A stretch of DNA of 64,000 nt, taken from NCBI GenBank assembly GCA_964536805.1, contig CAZHYQ010000003.1:62001-126000 (forward strand), written 5' to 3'. Below are positions 7,134 to 16,016 of this stretch, piece by piece; the first letter of the stretch is position 1, and each line of letters begins with the position of its first letter. The notes under the pieces are model-generated. The model did no database searches. It was not told the DNA's origin and saw only the letters and a list, made by a program, of their open reading frames with translations. Origin of the DNA: Longilinea sp964536805. GTDB taxonomy: Bacteria > Chloroflexota > Anaerolineae > Anaerolineales > Anaerolineaceae. Position numbers and translations under genes: made by a program.

Positions 7134-9020
7134 ATGATCACCGTCACCATAGATGAAAAAACAATTCAAGTTCCCGAAGGCACCACGGTTCTAAAAGCCG
7201 CCAAAATGGCAGGCGCTGAAATTCCGACCCTGTGTGACCATCCCTACTTGACGCCGTATGGCGGCTGCCGTCTTTGTCTGGTTGAAGTCCAGGGCGCACG
7301 CACATTGCAGCCCGCCTGTACCTTGCCAGCCAGTAATAATATGGTGGTAAGCACAAGTACTGAAAAAGTAAAATCAGCGCGTAAATTTATCCTTACGCTG
7401 ATCTTTAGTGAACGAAATCACTTCTGCCCGTTCTGCCAGTTGAGCGGCGGTGATTGCGAACTGCAAAATGCTGCCTACCGCGAAGGAATGACCCATTGGC
7501 AACTTCAGCCAAACTGGACCCCCTATCCGGTGGATGCCTCACATCCTTATTTCATCCTTGACAACAACCGCTGCATACTTTGCCGCCGCTGCGTCCGGGC
7601 TTGTGGTGAATTAGTGGGCAATTTCACCCTTGGTTTTGAAGAACGCGGATCGCTCAGCATGCTGATTGCAGACCTGGGTTCTACGCCTCTAGGTGAATCA
7701 AGTTGCATTTCCTGCGGCTCATGCGTTCAAGTCTGCCCGACCGGTGCTATCATTGACCGCCAAAGCGCTTATAAAGGACATGTGACCCAGGTGGATACGA
7801 CCTCGTCGGTCTGCATCGGGTGTTCCATCGGCTGCGGTATAACGGTGGCAACACGCGATAACCAGCTTGTGCGCATCGAAGGTGATTGGGAAGCAGCCGT
7901 CAATGGCGGTGTAATATGCAAAGTCGGCCGTTTTTACCCGATGGATGAAAAACGCGAACGGATCACCACTCCCATGATTCGCAAAGACGGCGAGCTTAAA
8001 CAGGCAACCTGGGAAGAAGCTTTGTCACACATTGTTGGGCAATTCAAACCGCTCGCCGGCAAATCAGAATCTGGTATTGCTGCTGTAGCCTCCACGCGGT
8101 TACCCGTTGAAGCCCTGGTGAATTTCAAGCGTCTTTTTGCCGAGCATCTGAAGAGCGATATGGTAACTACCTTCGAGGAAGGCCAACCGACTGCAATTGC
8201 TGCGAAACTGGCTGAAGAAATGGGCAAATCCTTTGAAGGCAACCTGAATGCGCTCGAAACCTCGGATTGCATCCTGGTGGCCGGCATTGACCTGGTAAAA
8301 GACCATGAAGTGGCCGGATTCTTTGTCAAGCGGTCGCAACCGCATGGCACAAAGTTGATTTTGGTCGATTCGAGTTTCAACAGCCTGGATGTGGCTGCTG
8401 ACGCAGTCATTAAACCCGCTGTGGGCAAAATGGCGGAAACAATTAACGGCCTAAACCAGAAAACCGGCAGTCCTGAGATGATCGCCGCGGCTGATTTATT
8501 GGCAAATGCCCAACACCCCGTTTTTGTTTTCGGAAACGGCCTTGGCGAAAACGAGCTCCAGGCTTTGATCAACCTGGCCGCCTCTGTGAATGGCATTCTG
8601 ATTGGTTTGAAAGGCGGTGCGAACAGCCTGGCTGCCTCTCAACTTCACCTGGATGGTGCCCTGAAACTGAACGGACACAAAGCAGCCTTCATCGCATTGG
8701 GAGATGATTTCTCCACTCAAAAGTTTGAGGATGAACTGAAGAATGTTCCCTTCCTGGTTGTCCAATCAGCCTACAAGTCGCCGTTATTTGACCATGCCAG
8801 CGTCGTTTTACCGGTTGAGAATTGGGCAGAAATTGAAGGCCATTATCTCAACCTGGAAGGTCGTCTCCAGGAAACGCACCCCAGTTTAAAAGCTCCGCAG
8901 GGAGTGTATACAAACGCATTGGCATTGGAGACCCTGGCATCAGCGCTTGGTTATGATCTCAAGGGCGATTGGAAAGCTGAATTAGCGGCGCGTACGCCAG
9001 CAGTTGAACTGGTTGCGTGA
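7134..9020 (+). CDS. NuoG/HydA-like multi-cluster electron-transfer subunit
   Basis: This 628-residue subunit links the flavoproteins to the catalytic module. A plant-type [2Fe-2S] site is at C34/C45/C48/C62. A His-Cys [4Fe-4S] site (H96, C98, C101, C108) follows, then two ferredoxin clusters (C147/150/153/157 and C191/194/197/201), and an N7-like [4Fe-4S] at C227/230/234/262. The remaining 350 residues resemble a molybdopterin-oxidoreductase fold but are short and lack the Cys/Sec active-site motif of formate dehydrogenases, so the domain is probably structural, as in NuoG. The ATG at 7134 follows AGGGAG; the upstream TTG at 7113 is less likely. It is longer than HoxU, which ends after the ferredoxin clusters. 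Confidence 0.88.
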   Translation: MITVTIDEKTIQVPEGTTVLKAAKMAGAEIPTLCDHPYLTPYGGCRLCLVEVQGARTLQPACTLPASNNMVVSTSTEKVKSARKFILTLIFSERNHFCPFCQLSGGDCELQNAAYREGMTHWQLQPNWTPYPVDASHPYFILDNNRCILCRRCVRACGELVGNFTLGFEERGSLSMLIADLGSTPLGESSCISCGSCVQVCPTGAIIDRQSAYKGHVTQVDTTSSVCIGCSIGCGITVATRDNQLVRIEGDWEAAVNGGVICKVGRFYPMDEKRERITTPMIRKDGELKQATWEEALSHIVGQFKPLAGKSESGIAAVASTRLPVEALVNFKRLFAEHLKSDMVTTFEEGQPTAIAAKLAEEMGKSFEGNLNALETSDCILVAGIDLVKDHEVAGFFVKRSQPHGTKLILVDSSFNSLDVAADAVIKPAVGKMAETINGLNQKTGSPEMIAAADLLANAQHPVFVFGNGLGENELQALINLAASVNGILIGLKGGANSLAASQLHLDGALKLNGHKAAFIALGDDFSTQKFEDELKNVPFLVVQSAYKSPLFDHASVVLPVENWAEIEGHYLNLEGRLQETHPSLKAPQGVYTNALALETLASALGYDLKGDWKAELAARTPAVELVA

Positions 9021-9040
9021 TTTAGCAAGAGGAGAGAAAA

Positions 9041-9583
9041 ATGGGTAAACCAAAAATTTCAAGCGATTGGCTGGCCGGATGTGCAGGTTGCCATATGTCG
9101 TTGCTGGATATCGATGAAAGGATCATCCAGGTAGCTGAGTTGGCGGATCTACGCGCCACCCCCATTACAGATTTGAAGGCGCCAGATGAAAGCGGCGTCG
9201 ACGTCGGTATCCTTGAAGGCGGCGTGAATAATTCAGCCAATGAGGAAGTTGCTAAACGCATGCGCAGCCGCTGCACATTATTGGTGGCTTTGGGCGATTG
9301 CGCGGTTTTTGGCGGCGTTCCCGCCATGCGCAATTTCTTCACCCTCGAAGAATCCTTGCGGCGGGCATATGTCGAGACCGAGAGCACCGATGGTAATGGC
9401 AAAATACCGGACGACCCTGAATTGGCCGTTCCGCAGCGCGTCCGCGCACTCAGCGAGGTTGTTCCGGTGGATATCTTCGTTCCAGGCTGTCCGCCGGACG
9501 CCGATACCATTTTTTACGTCCTGAGCGAATTGGCCCAGGGTCGAAAACCAGAAATCACCGGTGACAAGCTGGATTGGCATTAG
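9041..9583 (+). CDS. hoxY: [NiFe] hydrogenase small subunit HoxY
   Basis: This 180-residue small subunit of a cytoplasmic group 3 NAD(P)-linked [NiFe] hydrogenase carries the proximal [4Fe-4S] cluster. The four ligands are C14 and C17 (WLAGCAGC), C87 (GDCAVFGG) and C150 (PGCPPD). There is no Tat signal and no C-terminal cluster domain, which matches soluble HoxY rather than the membrane uptake type. The ATG follows AAGAGGAGAG. It ends just before the large subunit, spaced by a TAGGAGG ribosome site. Confidence 0.95.
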   Translation: MGKPKISSDWLAGCAGCHMSLLDIDERIIQVAELADLRATPITDLKAPDESGVDVGILEGGVNNSANEEVAKRMRSRCTLLVALGDCAVFGGVPAMRNFFTLEESLRRAYVETESTDGNGKIPDDPELAVPQRVRALSEVVPVDIFVPGCPPDADTIFYVLSELAQGRKPEITGDKLDWH

Positions 9584-9593
9584 GAGGTATGGC

Positions 9594-11024
9594 ATGGTTG
9601 CACAAAAAATAACGATCGAACCTGTAACTCGGATTGAAGGCCACGCGAAGGTGACCATTCGGCTGGATGAATCTGGCAAAGTTGAGCACGCCTACCTTCA
9701 TGTCAATGAATTTCGCGGTTTTGAGAAGTTTTGCGAAGGCCGCATGGTCTTTGAAATGCCGATGATCACCCCGCGCATTTGCGGCATTTGTCCAGTCAGC
9801 CATCATCTGGCCGCGGCAAAAGCAGCGGATGATCTGTACGGCTGCCCGCCGCCCAGGCCAGCCGCCCTCTTACGCGAGTTGATGCACATGGGACAGATCA
9901 TTCAAAGCCATGGCATGCATTTCTTTGAATTGGCAGGCCCCGATTTGCTGCTCGGCTTCGACTCGGATCCCAAAACCCGCAATGTTATTGGAATCATCCA
10001 GGCGAACCCTGAATTAGCGGTCAAAGCGGTCAATTTGCGCAAGTTTGGCCAGGAAATTATCAGTACCCTGGGAGGCCGCCGTATTCACCCGAATTTCGCC
10101 ATCCCCGGCGGCGTTAACAAAGCCCTCACCAATGCCGACCGCGACAGCATTATGGCAGGTCTGGATGATTCGATTAAAACCATCCAGATTGGCATCTCCG
10201 TCATGAAGGATTGGGCGCAACGCAATGCGGAAGATATCGCCAAATTTGCGCCGCTTAAGTCGGGCTATTTTGGCCTGGTAACCCCCAACAACAGCCTGGA
10301 ACTGTATGATGGCGATGTCCGACTGGTGGACGTCAATGGCGATCAGTTGGAAAAGTTTGACGGCCGTAATTACCTCGATTACATTGCCGAGCATGTCGAA
10401 AGCTGGTCTTACCTGAAGTTCCCCTATTACAAAAAATTAGGCTGGCCGCAAGGCGTCTACCGCGTTGGACCATTGGGGCGCCTGAATGCTTCCGATCAAA
10501 TAGATACACCCTTGGCCAATAAAGAACACAAGGTCTGGAAATCGCTCAACGGCGGCCGCCCGGTTGAGAACACGCTTTACTATCATTACGCTCGCCTGGT
10601 GGAAGCACTCTTTGCTGCTGAAAGGGTTGGCATTCTCTTGGGCGATCCTGATATCCTGAGCAGAGATATTCTAAACACCCGCCAGGAATTCAAGGGCGAA
10701 GGCGTCGGCATCATTGAAGCACCGCGCGGCACATTGTTCCATCATTACTGGGCAAAAGACAACGGCCAGCTTGAACGGGTCAATTTGATTGTAGCGACAG
10801 GCCATAACAACTGGGCTATGAGCAGCGCCGTCGACAGCGTTGCGAAAACCTATATCACAGGCCCTGAAATCACCGAAGGCATGCTCAACCGCGTCGAAGC
10901 TGCCGTCCGGGCACATGATCCTTGCCTCTCCTGCTCCACCCACGCCGTTGGCAAGATGCCAATGGTCGTCGAGATGATTGATGCAGAAGGCAATCTCGTT
11001 CAAACTGTCTCCCGTGGCGGTTAG
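9594..11024 (+). CDS. hoxH: [NiFe] hydrogenase large (catalytic) subunit HoxH
   Basis: A 476-residue catalytic subunit that cleaves or makes H2 at a NiFe(CN)2CO site. The nickel ligands are visible as C63/C66 in RICGICPVSHH and C444/C447 in DPCLSCSTH. The sequence continues 26 residues after H450, so it is made as a precursor needing endoproteolytic cleavage; a matching protease gene follows. EPVTRIEGHA at residues 9-18 is the usual N-terminal signature. The start at 9594 is set by TAGGAGGTATGGC; in-frame codons further up overlap hoxY. The type is group 3 (HoxH-like), with subgroup not resolvable by eye. Confidence 0.96.
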   Translation: MVAQKITIEPVTRIEGHAKVTIRLDESGKVEHAYLHVNEFRGFEKFCEGRMVFEMPMITPRICGICPVSHHLAAAKAADDLYGCPPPRPAALLRELMHMGQIIQSHGMHFFELAGPDLLLGFDSDPKTRNVIGIIQANPELAVKAVNLRKFGQEIISTLGGRRIHPNFAIPGGVNKALTNADRDSIMAGLDDSIKTIQIGISVMKDWAQRNAEDIAKFAPLKSGYFGLVTPNNSLELYDGDVRLVDVNGDQLEKFDGRNYLDYIAEHVESWSYLKFPYYKKLGWPQGVYRVGPLGRLNASDQIDTPLANKEHKVWKSLNGGRPVENTLYYHYARLVEALFAAERVGILLGDPDILSRDILNTRQEFKGEGVGIIEAPRGTLFHHYWAKDNGQLERVNLIVATGHNNWAMSSAVDSVAKTYITGPEITEGMLNRVEAAVRAHDPCLSCSTHAVGKMPMVVEMIDAEGNLVQTVSRGG

Positions 11025-11045
11025 CCATTCCCTTTTTCACACACA

Positions 11046-11081
11046 AAGCCATCTCTCCCCCGATCGGGGGAGAGATGGCTT
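11046..11081. repeat. 36-bp perfect palindrome between hoxH and the protease gene
   Basis: Two 16-nt arms (11046-11061 and 11066-11081) around GATC are exactly complementary; the centre is AGAGAGGGGG-type sequence on each strand. It begins 22 nt after the hoxH stop. No T-run follows, so it is a poor intrinsic terminator. The right arm contains GGGGGAG, the only plausible ribosome site for the next gene, so folding would hide it. It also resembles a REP-type extragenic palindrome; no second copy is seen in the window. Confidence 0.8.
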
Positions 11082-11580
11082 GATTCCACCCCGGGTATTA
11101 ATCATTGGTTATGGCAACCCTGACCGCCAGGATGACGGCGTGGGTTTCCAGGCACTGGTGCGGTTGGCCAAAGCCCTCAAGCGTCCTTACCCATTGGATG
11201 TTTACGAAGATATTCAACCTGAAGGACAAAATCCGGATTTTTGGTTCGATTTACAGCTAAAGCCAGAAATGGCCGAGGTGATTGCTCAATATGATCATGT
11301 TTTTTTTATCGATGCGCACACTGGCGCCGTGCCAGATGATGTTAACTGGCGGGAACTTACGCCGGTTTTTCAATCTTCTCCGCTCACCCACCACCTGACT
11401 CCAGAAAGCGCTTTATCTTTGTGCGAGACGCTCTATGGAAAAAAACCGGCAGCGATATTAATTTCCATCCGTGGATATGAATTTGGTTTTTCCTCAACCC
11501 TGAGTCAGCAAACAGAAATATATCTCAATCAGGGCGTCAATCGAATCTTGACCTGGCTGGACGATCATAACATTCGATAA
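11080..11580 (+). CDS. Hydrogenase maturation endopeptidase (HoxW/HyaD family)
   Basis: About 166 residues of the M52 family that trims the HoxH C-terminal tail after nickel insertion. The metal-binding residues expected from HybD are visible: D18/D19 in IGYGNPDRQDDGVG, D78 in FFIDAHTG, and H104/H105 in SPLTHH. The start is uncertain: TTG at 11080 gives a protein that begins just before the family core and uses GGGGGAG in the palindrome as ribosome site, while ATG at 10978 would overlap hoxH by 47 nt and translate the palindrome. Its position right after hoxH supports HoxH as its substrate. Confidence 0.85.
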   Translation: MIPPRVLIIGYGNPDRQDDGVGFQALVRLAKALKRPYPLDVYEDIQPEGQNPDFWFDLQLKPEMAEVIAQYDHVFFIDAHTGAVPDDVNWRELTPVFQSSPLTHHLTPESALSLCETLYGKKPAAILISIRGYEFGFSSTLSQQTEIYLNQGVNRILTWLDDHNIR

Positions 11581-11833
11581 AAACCTCCTATATTTGATTT
11601 GACAACTAGCGCCGGATATCATGACTTTTGAACCTTGTGAATCCTTTCCGGCAGGCATAAACTAAAAAATGTGATAAACCATCATATTTGCCTGTAATCA
11701 GAATATTAGGTTGGAATTGAGGCAAGCCGATTTTGGTATTTTGCGAAATTTCAAAGATTTATTTTTAGGGAAACACATGTTGAATTTCTTACTGGTAGAA
11801 CCAAGAGCCCAGGCAACTGGAGAAAGGATCGAT

Positions 11834-12307
11834 ATGTTCAGGCAAGCTGAACTGCAGCAAACCCTCCAAACCATTCCCTGGTTTTTGGAATTATCCGAAA
11901 GCCAGATTGAAAAGCTTGCCGGTATATCCGCCATCCAGTATATCGCCAATGGCGAAACATTATTCCACGAGGGTGATCCTGAAGGGAATTTGTATATCTT
12001 GCTGGACGGAGAAATGGCTCTGGATATTCAAATTCCCGGGCAAGAAAAAGTGCGTATCTTCACAGCAGAACCCCTGGATATCATTGGCTGGTCATCTCTT
12101 ACACCGATGGTCCGCCAATGCACTGCCACTGCCTCCGCTCTCACTGATTGCGATTACCTCGAACTGGATAGCCAAAAGCTCGTTCGCCTTTGCGACGAGG
12201 ATGAGAAACTGGGCTATATCATCATGAAGCGCATTGCGAATGTAGTTGCCAGCCGTTTGCTAACTACACGCATCCAATTGCTTGACCACCTCATCCACCC
12301 TGCCTGA
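11834..12307 (+). CDS. Cyclic-nucleotide-binding-domain protein, no HTH
   Basis: A 157-residue protein made almost entirely of one cNMP-binding beta-roll: GETLFHEGDPEGNLYILLDGE gives the phosphate-binding cassette region, followed by a C-terminal helix. No winged-helix DNA-binding domain follows, unlike CRP/FNR. The ATG at 11834 is chosen for GGAGAAAGG 7 nt upstream; upstream in-frame codons would add 41 non-matching residues. It lies between the hydrogenase protease and hypA. A regulatory role toward hydrogenase genes is only a positional guess. The preceding 253-nt gap has no strong promoter, only a TTGACA at 11599-11604 without a good -10. Confidence 0.75.
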   Translation: MFRQAELQQTLQTIPWFLELSESQIEKLAGISAIQYIANGETLFHEGDPEGNLYILLDGEMALDIQIPGQEKVRIFTAEPLDIIGWSSLTPMVRQCTATASALTDCDYLELDSQKLVRLCDEDEKLGYIIMKRIANVVASRLLTTRIQLLDHLIHPA

Positions 12308-12401
12308 GTGTTTCGTTCGCACACCTGGCGTCTTTCTTGAAGCGTGAGGGCCGCCTAACACCCTTCCGATTATTGGACTTAACCGGTAGAATCAATACAC
12401 A

Positions 12402-12764
12402 ATGCATGAACTTGCAGTCACGGAGAGTATTCTTGAAATTGCCAACCGGCATGCAACCAGTGCCGGGGCAACCAAAATCACAAACATCTATATAACCCTG
12501 GGCCGTTTATCGAGTATCGTGGATGACTCGGTCCAGTTTTACTGGGATATCATCAGCCAGGACACGATTTCCGCTGGTGCAAAATTGCACTTTCAACGCA
12601 TTCCTGCCCGTATGCGCTGCAATGAATGCAGCCACGAATTTGAAATGCAGGAAGAACTGGCCCCCTGCCCGCAATGCGGCAGCATCAATCTGACACTGGT
12701 TTCTGGTGATGAATTTTGGCTGGACAGCATCGAAGTCGAAAAAGAATCTGGAGAATCTGTATGA
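12402..12764 (+). CDS. hypA: Hydrogenase nickel incorporation protein HypA
   Basis: A 120-residue nickel metallochaperone that delivers Ni to the large subunit together with HypB. H2 and E3 of the N-terminal MHEL are the nickel ligands, and C73/C76 with C89/C92 form the structural zinc site. Its stop overlaps the hypB start by 4 nt (ATGA), so the pair is translationally coupled. It begins the maturation operon hypA-B-F-C-D-E. Confidence 0.95.
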   Translation: MHELAVTESILEIANRHATSAGATKITNIYITLGRLSSIVDDSVQFYWDIISQDTISAGAKLHFQRIPARMRCNECSHEFEMQEELAPCPQCGSINLTLVSGDEFWLDSIEVEKESGESV

Positions 12765-13432
12765 TCGTTAATCGCCTTCCCGTTGTCGAGAAAATACTCA
12801 GCGCCAATGACGCTGTCGCAGGACTTAACCGCAGAAGATTGGACCAACTTAAGGTTTTTTCAATCAATCTGATGGCATCGCCTGGTGCGGGAAAGACCAG
12901 TCTGATTCTACAAACAATAAAAGTTTTAACTGGACGTCTCAATCTGGGCGTAATTGAAGGCGATACCGCGCCGGTTACCATTGACGCCGACCGGGTTACC
13001 GATGCCGGGATGCCTGCCGTGCAAATCAATACTGGCGGCGATTGCCACCTGGATGCGCCCATGATCGATATGGGCCTAAACCAGCTGCCATTGGAGACAA
13101 TGGATTTCCTGATCGTTGAAAATGTGGGCAATCTGGTCTGCCCGGCTGCTTTCAACCTGGGCACGCATGCCAATGTACTGATTGCCAGCATTCCCGAAGG
13201 CGATGATAAACCGTACAAATACCCGGCCATCTATCGCGGTCTGGATGTGTTGATCATCAACAAGATCGATTTATTACCCTACGTACGGTTCAATATGGAT
13301 TATTTCCGCCAGGGTGTCGAGATGCTCAACCCAGGATTAACTACTTTTGCCGTCTCCTGCACCACCGGCGAAGGCATTGAAGCTTGGGCGAATTGGTTGA
13401 TCAACCATGCAGAAGAACTTAAGGGAAAATGA
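12761..13432 (+). CDS. hypB: Hydrogenase nickel incorporation GTPase HypB
   Basis: A 223-residue SIMIBI-class GTPase that drives nickel insertion. The P-loop ASPGAGKTS, the metal-site Cys/His in GDCHLDA, the ENVGNLVCPA block and the NKID specificity motif are all present. There is no His-rich N-terminal nickel-storage stretch and no N-terminal CxxCGC metal motif. The ATG at 12761 overlaps the hypA stop, and the end overlaps hypF by 4 nt. Confidence 0.95.
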   Translation: MIVNRLPVVEKILSANDAVAGLNRRRLDQLKVFSINLMASPGAGKTSLILQTIKVLTGRLNLGVIEGDTAPVTIDADRVTDAGMPAVQINTGGDCHLDAPMIDMGLNQLPLETMDFLIVENVGNLVCPAAFNLGTHANVLIASIPEGDDKPYKYPAIYRGLDVLIINKIDLLPYVRFNMDYFRQGVEMLNPGLTTFAVSCTTGEGIEAWANWLINHAEELKGK

Positions 13433-15720
13433 CCCAGCGAAACCTGGTGGGTTTGCACATCCGGATACGCGGAATCGTTCAAGGCGTAGGTTTCCGTCCA
13501 TTTGTGTACGGATTGGCAGTCAATAATAGCCTGACCGGGTGGGTACGCAACACCTCGAGCGGTGTAGAGATAGAAATTTGCGGTTCTTCAGCCAGCGTTG
13601 AGACCTTCCATAGAACGCTGCAAAACAACCCGCCGCCTTTGGCACGCATCGATGAATTAGTCAGCGAAATCGTTGCTCCCAACGGCGCGGAAAAATTTGA
13701 AATCCTTGACTCAAAACCCCAGCCAGGTGAATTTATCCCGGTTTCACCGGATATGGCCACCTGCCCGGATTGCCGTCGTGAATTATTCGATCCGACCGAC
13801 CGCCGATATCGTTACCCATTTATTAACTGCACGAATTGCGGTCCCCGTTTCACCATCATCAAAGACATTCCATACGACCGTCCTCAAACGACTATGGCGC
13901 CATTTATCATGTGTGCCGCCTGCGAAAGCGAATATCATGACCCACTCAACAGGCGGTTCCACGCGCAACCTGTCGCCTGTCCAGCATGCGGCCCGCATGT
14001 ATGGTTTCGTTCTGGCGGCGAAAGGATAGCGGAGGGCGACAATGCCATCCAAACCGCCCGCCGGTTTCTAAAAGAAGGAAAAATCCTGGCGATCAAAGGG
14101 TTGGGCGGGTTTCACCTGGCATGCGATGCCAGCAATGCTATGGCGGTTATCGAACTTCGTAACCGCAAAAAACGCAGCGACAAGCCCTTTGCACTAATGG
14201 CTTCTTCGATAGACGCCATCGAAAAACACTGTCGGATTCAACCGGCTGAAAAAAAGTTGCTGGAAAGTCCCCAGTCGCCGATTGTCTTGCTGGAACGAAA
14301 ACCCGAATCTGCTATTGCTCCAGAAGTAGCCCCTGGGCAGCACACATTGGGCATCATGCTTCCTTATACGCCGCTGCATTTGCTGCTGCTGGAACCAGAA
14401 CCTGGATATCCAGATATTCTTGTGATGACAAGCGGCAACATAAGTGAAGAGCCGATCGCTTATCAGGACGACGATGCCGATGCCAGGCTTTCTGGGCTGG
14501 CTGACGGCTTTTTACTTCACAATCGTGAAATTCACATGCGCACGGATGATTCCGTTGTTCGCGTGTTTGAAGAGAAGACATACATTCAACGGCGCGCCCG
14601 CGGTTATGCTCCCGATCCTATCCAATTAGCCGAGAGGCTGCCCCCCATTCTTGCAACCGGCGCGGAGCTAAAGAATACCTTCTGCCTCACCAACCAGGAT
14701 TATGCCTTCCTTAGCCACCATATTGGAGATTTGGAAAATTACGAGACTTTGCAATCCTTTGAAGAAGGTATCCAGCATTATCAACGCCTCTTCCGCGTGA
14801 TCCCTGAGATTTTGGCGTGCGATAAGCACCCCAATTATTTGGCTACACGATACGCCCAGGAAAGGGCAGAGCGCGAAAATCTACCACTGGTGCAGATTCA
14901 ACATCACCACGCCCACCTGGCAGCTTGTCTGGCTGATAATCAGTGGACATCTGAAGAAAGCGTCATCGGACTGTGCATGGACGGTACCGGCTACGGCAGC
15001 GATGGCGCAATATGGGGCGGCGAAGTGCTTTATGGCGGTTACAAAGGGTATCAACGCTTATTCCACTTGAAGTATGCCCCCCTACCAGGCGGGGATCTTT
15101 CAGTACGAAAACCGGCTCGCATGGCACTAGCCCATTTGTGGAGTTCTGGTCTGGAATGGGACCCTGAAATGTCGCCAGTGGCCGACCTTTGCATGGAGGA
15201 ACGGACCGCATTGCGCGGTCAGTTGCAATACCGGCTGAACACGCCAAACACCTCCAGCATGGGTCGGTTGTTTGACGCTGCCTCGGCAATGATGGGTATC
15301 CGGCAGACGGCCACCTATGAAGGTCAGGCAGCCATTGAAATGGAAGCTTTGATCGACGAAAATGAAACTGCACGGTATACTTTTGAATTGCTGGAGGATG
15401 AAATCGATCCAACCCCCATGTGGGGTGAATTGATTTCCGATTGGCATGCTGGCCATTCAAAGGGGCGAATGGCTGCGCGGTTTCACAACGGCGTGGCTGC
15501 AGCCATGCTGGATGCCTGCCAGAATGCCCGCCAACGCACTGGCAGCGCCGTGGTGGCATTATCTGGCGGAGTCTGGCAGAATATGGCCTTATTGGGCCGC
15601 GTGATGGTTTTGTTGCGCCAGGCCGGTTTTACGGTGCTTTATCATAAAAGGGTTCCAACCAATGATGGCGGATTGGCATTGGGGCAGGCATTAATTGCTG
15701 CCAAGAGCGGATTGATTTAG
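13429..15720 (+). CDS. hypF: Carbamoyltransferase HypF
   Basis: A 763-residue protein that makes the thiocarbamate precursor of the active-site cyanides from carbamoyl phosphate. Domains in order: acylphosphatase (about 8-95, GIVQGVGFRPFVYG), two zinc fingers (CPDC, CTNC, CAAC and CPAC pairs, about 105-180), a YrdC-like nucleotide-binding domain (about 205-385, KGLGGFHLACDA), and a Kae1-like domain with HHHAHLAA and VVALSGGVWQN. The length is normal for HypF. ATGA overlap with hypB fixes the start. Confidence 0.96.
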   Translation: MTQRNLVGLHIRIRGIVQGVGFRPFVYGLAVNNSLTGWVRNTSSGVEIEICGSSASVETFHRTLQNNPPPLARIDELVSEIVAPNGAEKFEILDSKPQPGEFIPVSPDMATCPDCRRELFDPTDRRYRYPFINCTNCGPRFTIIKDIPYDRPQTTMAPFIMCAACESEYHDPLNRRFHAQPVACPACGPHVWFRSGGERIAEGDNAIQTARRFLKEGKILAIKGLGGFHLACDASNAMAVIELRNRKKRSDKPFALMASSIDAIEKHCRIQPAEKKLLESPQSPIVLLERKPESAIAPEVAPGQHTLGIMLPYTPLHLLLLEPEPGYPDILVMTSGNISEEPIAYQDDDADARLSGLADGFLLHNREIHMRTDDSVVRVFEEKTYIQRRARGYAPDPIQLAERLPPILATGAELKNTFCLTNQDYAFLSHHIGDLENYETLQSFEEGIQHYQRLFRVIPEILACDKHPNYLATRYAQERAERENLPLVQIQHHHAHLAACLADNQWTSEESVIGLCMDGTGYGSDGAIWGGEVLYGGYKGYQRLFHLKYAPLPGGDLSVRKPARMALAHLWSSGLEWDPEMSPVADLCMEERTALRGQLQYRLNTPNTSSMGRLFDAASAMMGIRQTATYEGQAAIEMEALIDENETARYTFELLEDEIDPTPMWGELISDWHAGHSKGRMAARFHNGVAAAMLDACQNARQRTGSAVVALSGGVWQNMALLGRVMVLLRQAGFTVLYHKRVPTNDGGLALGQALIAAKSGLI

Positions 15721-15737
15721 TGTTAACGAGGTGATAT

Positions 15738-16016
15738 ATGTGTCTAGCAGTTCCTGGAAAAATCATTGATATCTACGAACAAAACAGCTTGCGCATGGGC
15801 CGGATCGATTTTGGCGGTGTTACCCGGGAAGCCTGCCTGGAAGCTTTGCCAGAGGCAAAGGTCGGGGATTTCACAATTGTCCATGCCGGCTTCGCATTAA
15901 ATTTGCTGAGCGAAGAGGAGGCGCAGGAGACATTGGATGCCTTACGGGAAATCGGCGATATCGAAGCTGAACTCGGTCTGGATGACACAGAAATCGTCAG
16001 CTCGCGGGGGTTGTGA
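15738..16016 (+). CDS. hypC: Hydrogenase assembly chaperone HypC
   Basis: A 92-residue HypC/HupF chaperone that holds the Fe(CN)2CO unit with HypD and hands it to HoxH. It starts MCLAVPG, whose C2 is the iron-binding residue, and carries HAGFAL further on. A GAGGTGAT ribosome site precedes the ATG. The stop overlaps the likely GTG start of hypD. One HypC is present, which fits a single hydrogenase large subunit in the locus. Confidence 0.95.
   Translation: MCLAVPGKIIDIYEQNSLRMGRIDFGGVTREACLEALPEAKVGDFTIVHAGFALNLLSEEEAQETLDALREIGDIEAELGLDDTEIVSSRGL

Noticed and set aside
7134..9020. NuoG-like subunit considered as a formate dehydrogenase alpha subunit
   Set aside because: It is several hundred residues too short and lacks the active-site Cys/Sec motif, and no in-frame TGA/SECIS arrangement is visible.
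11581..11833. TTGACA at 11599-11604 considered as a promoter for the cNMP-domain gene
   Set aside because: No acceptable -10 at 15-19 nt spacing, and the distance to the start is over 200 nt.
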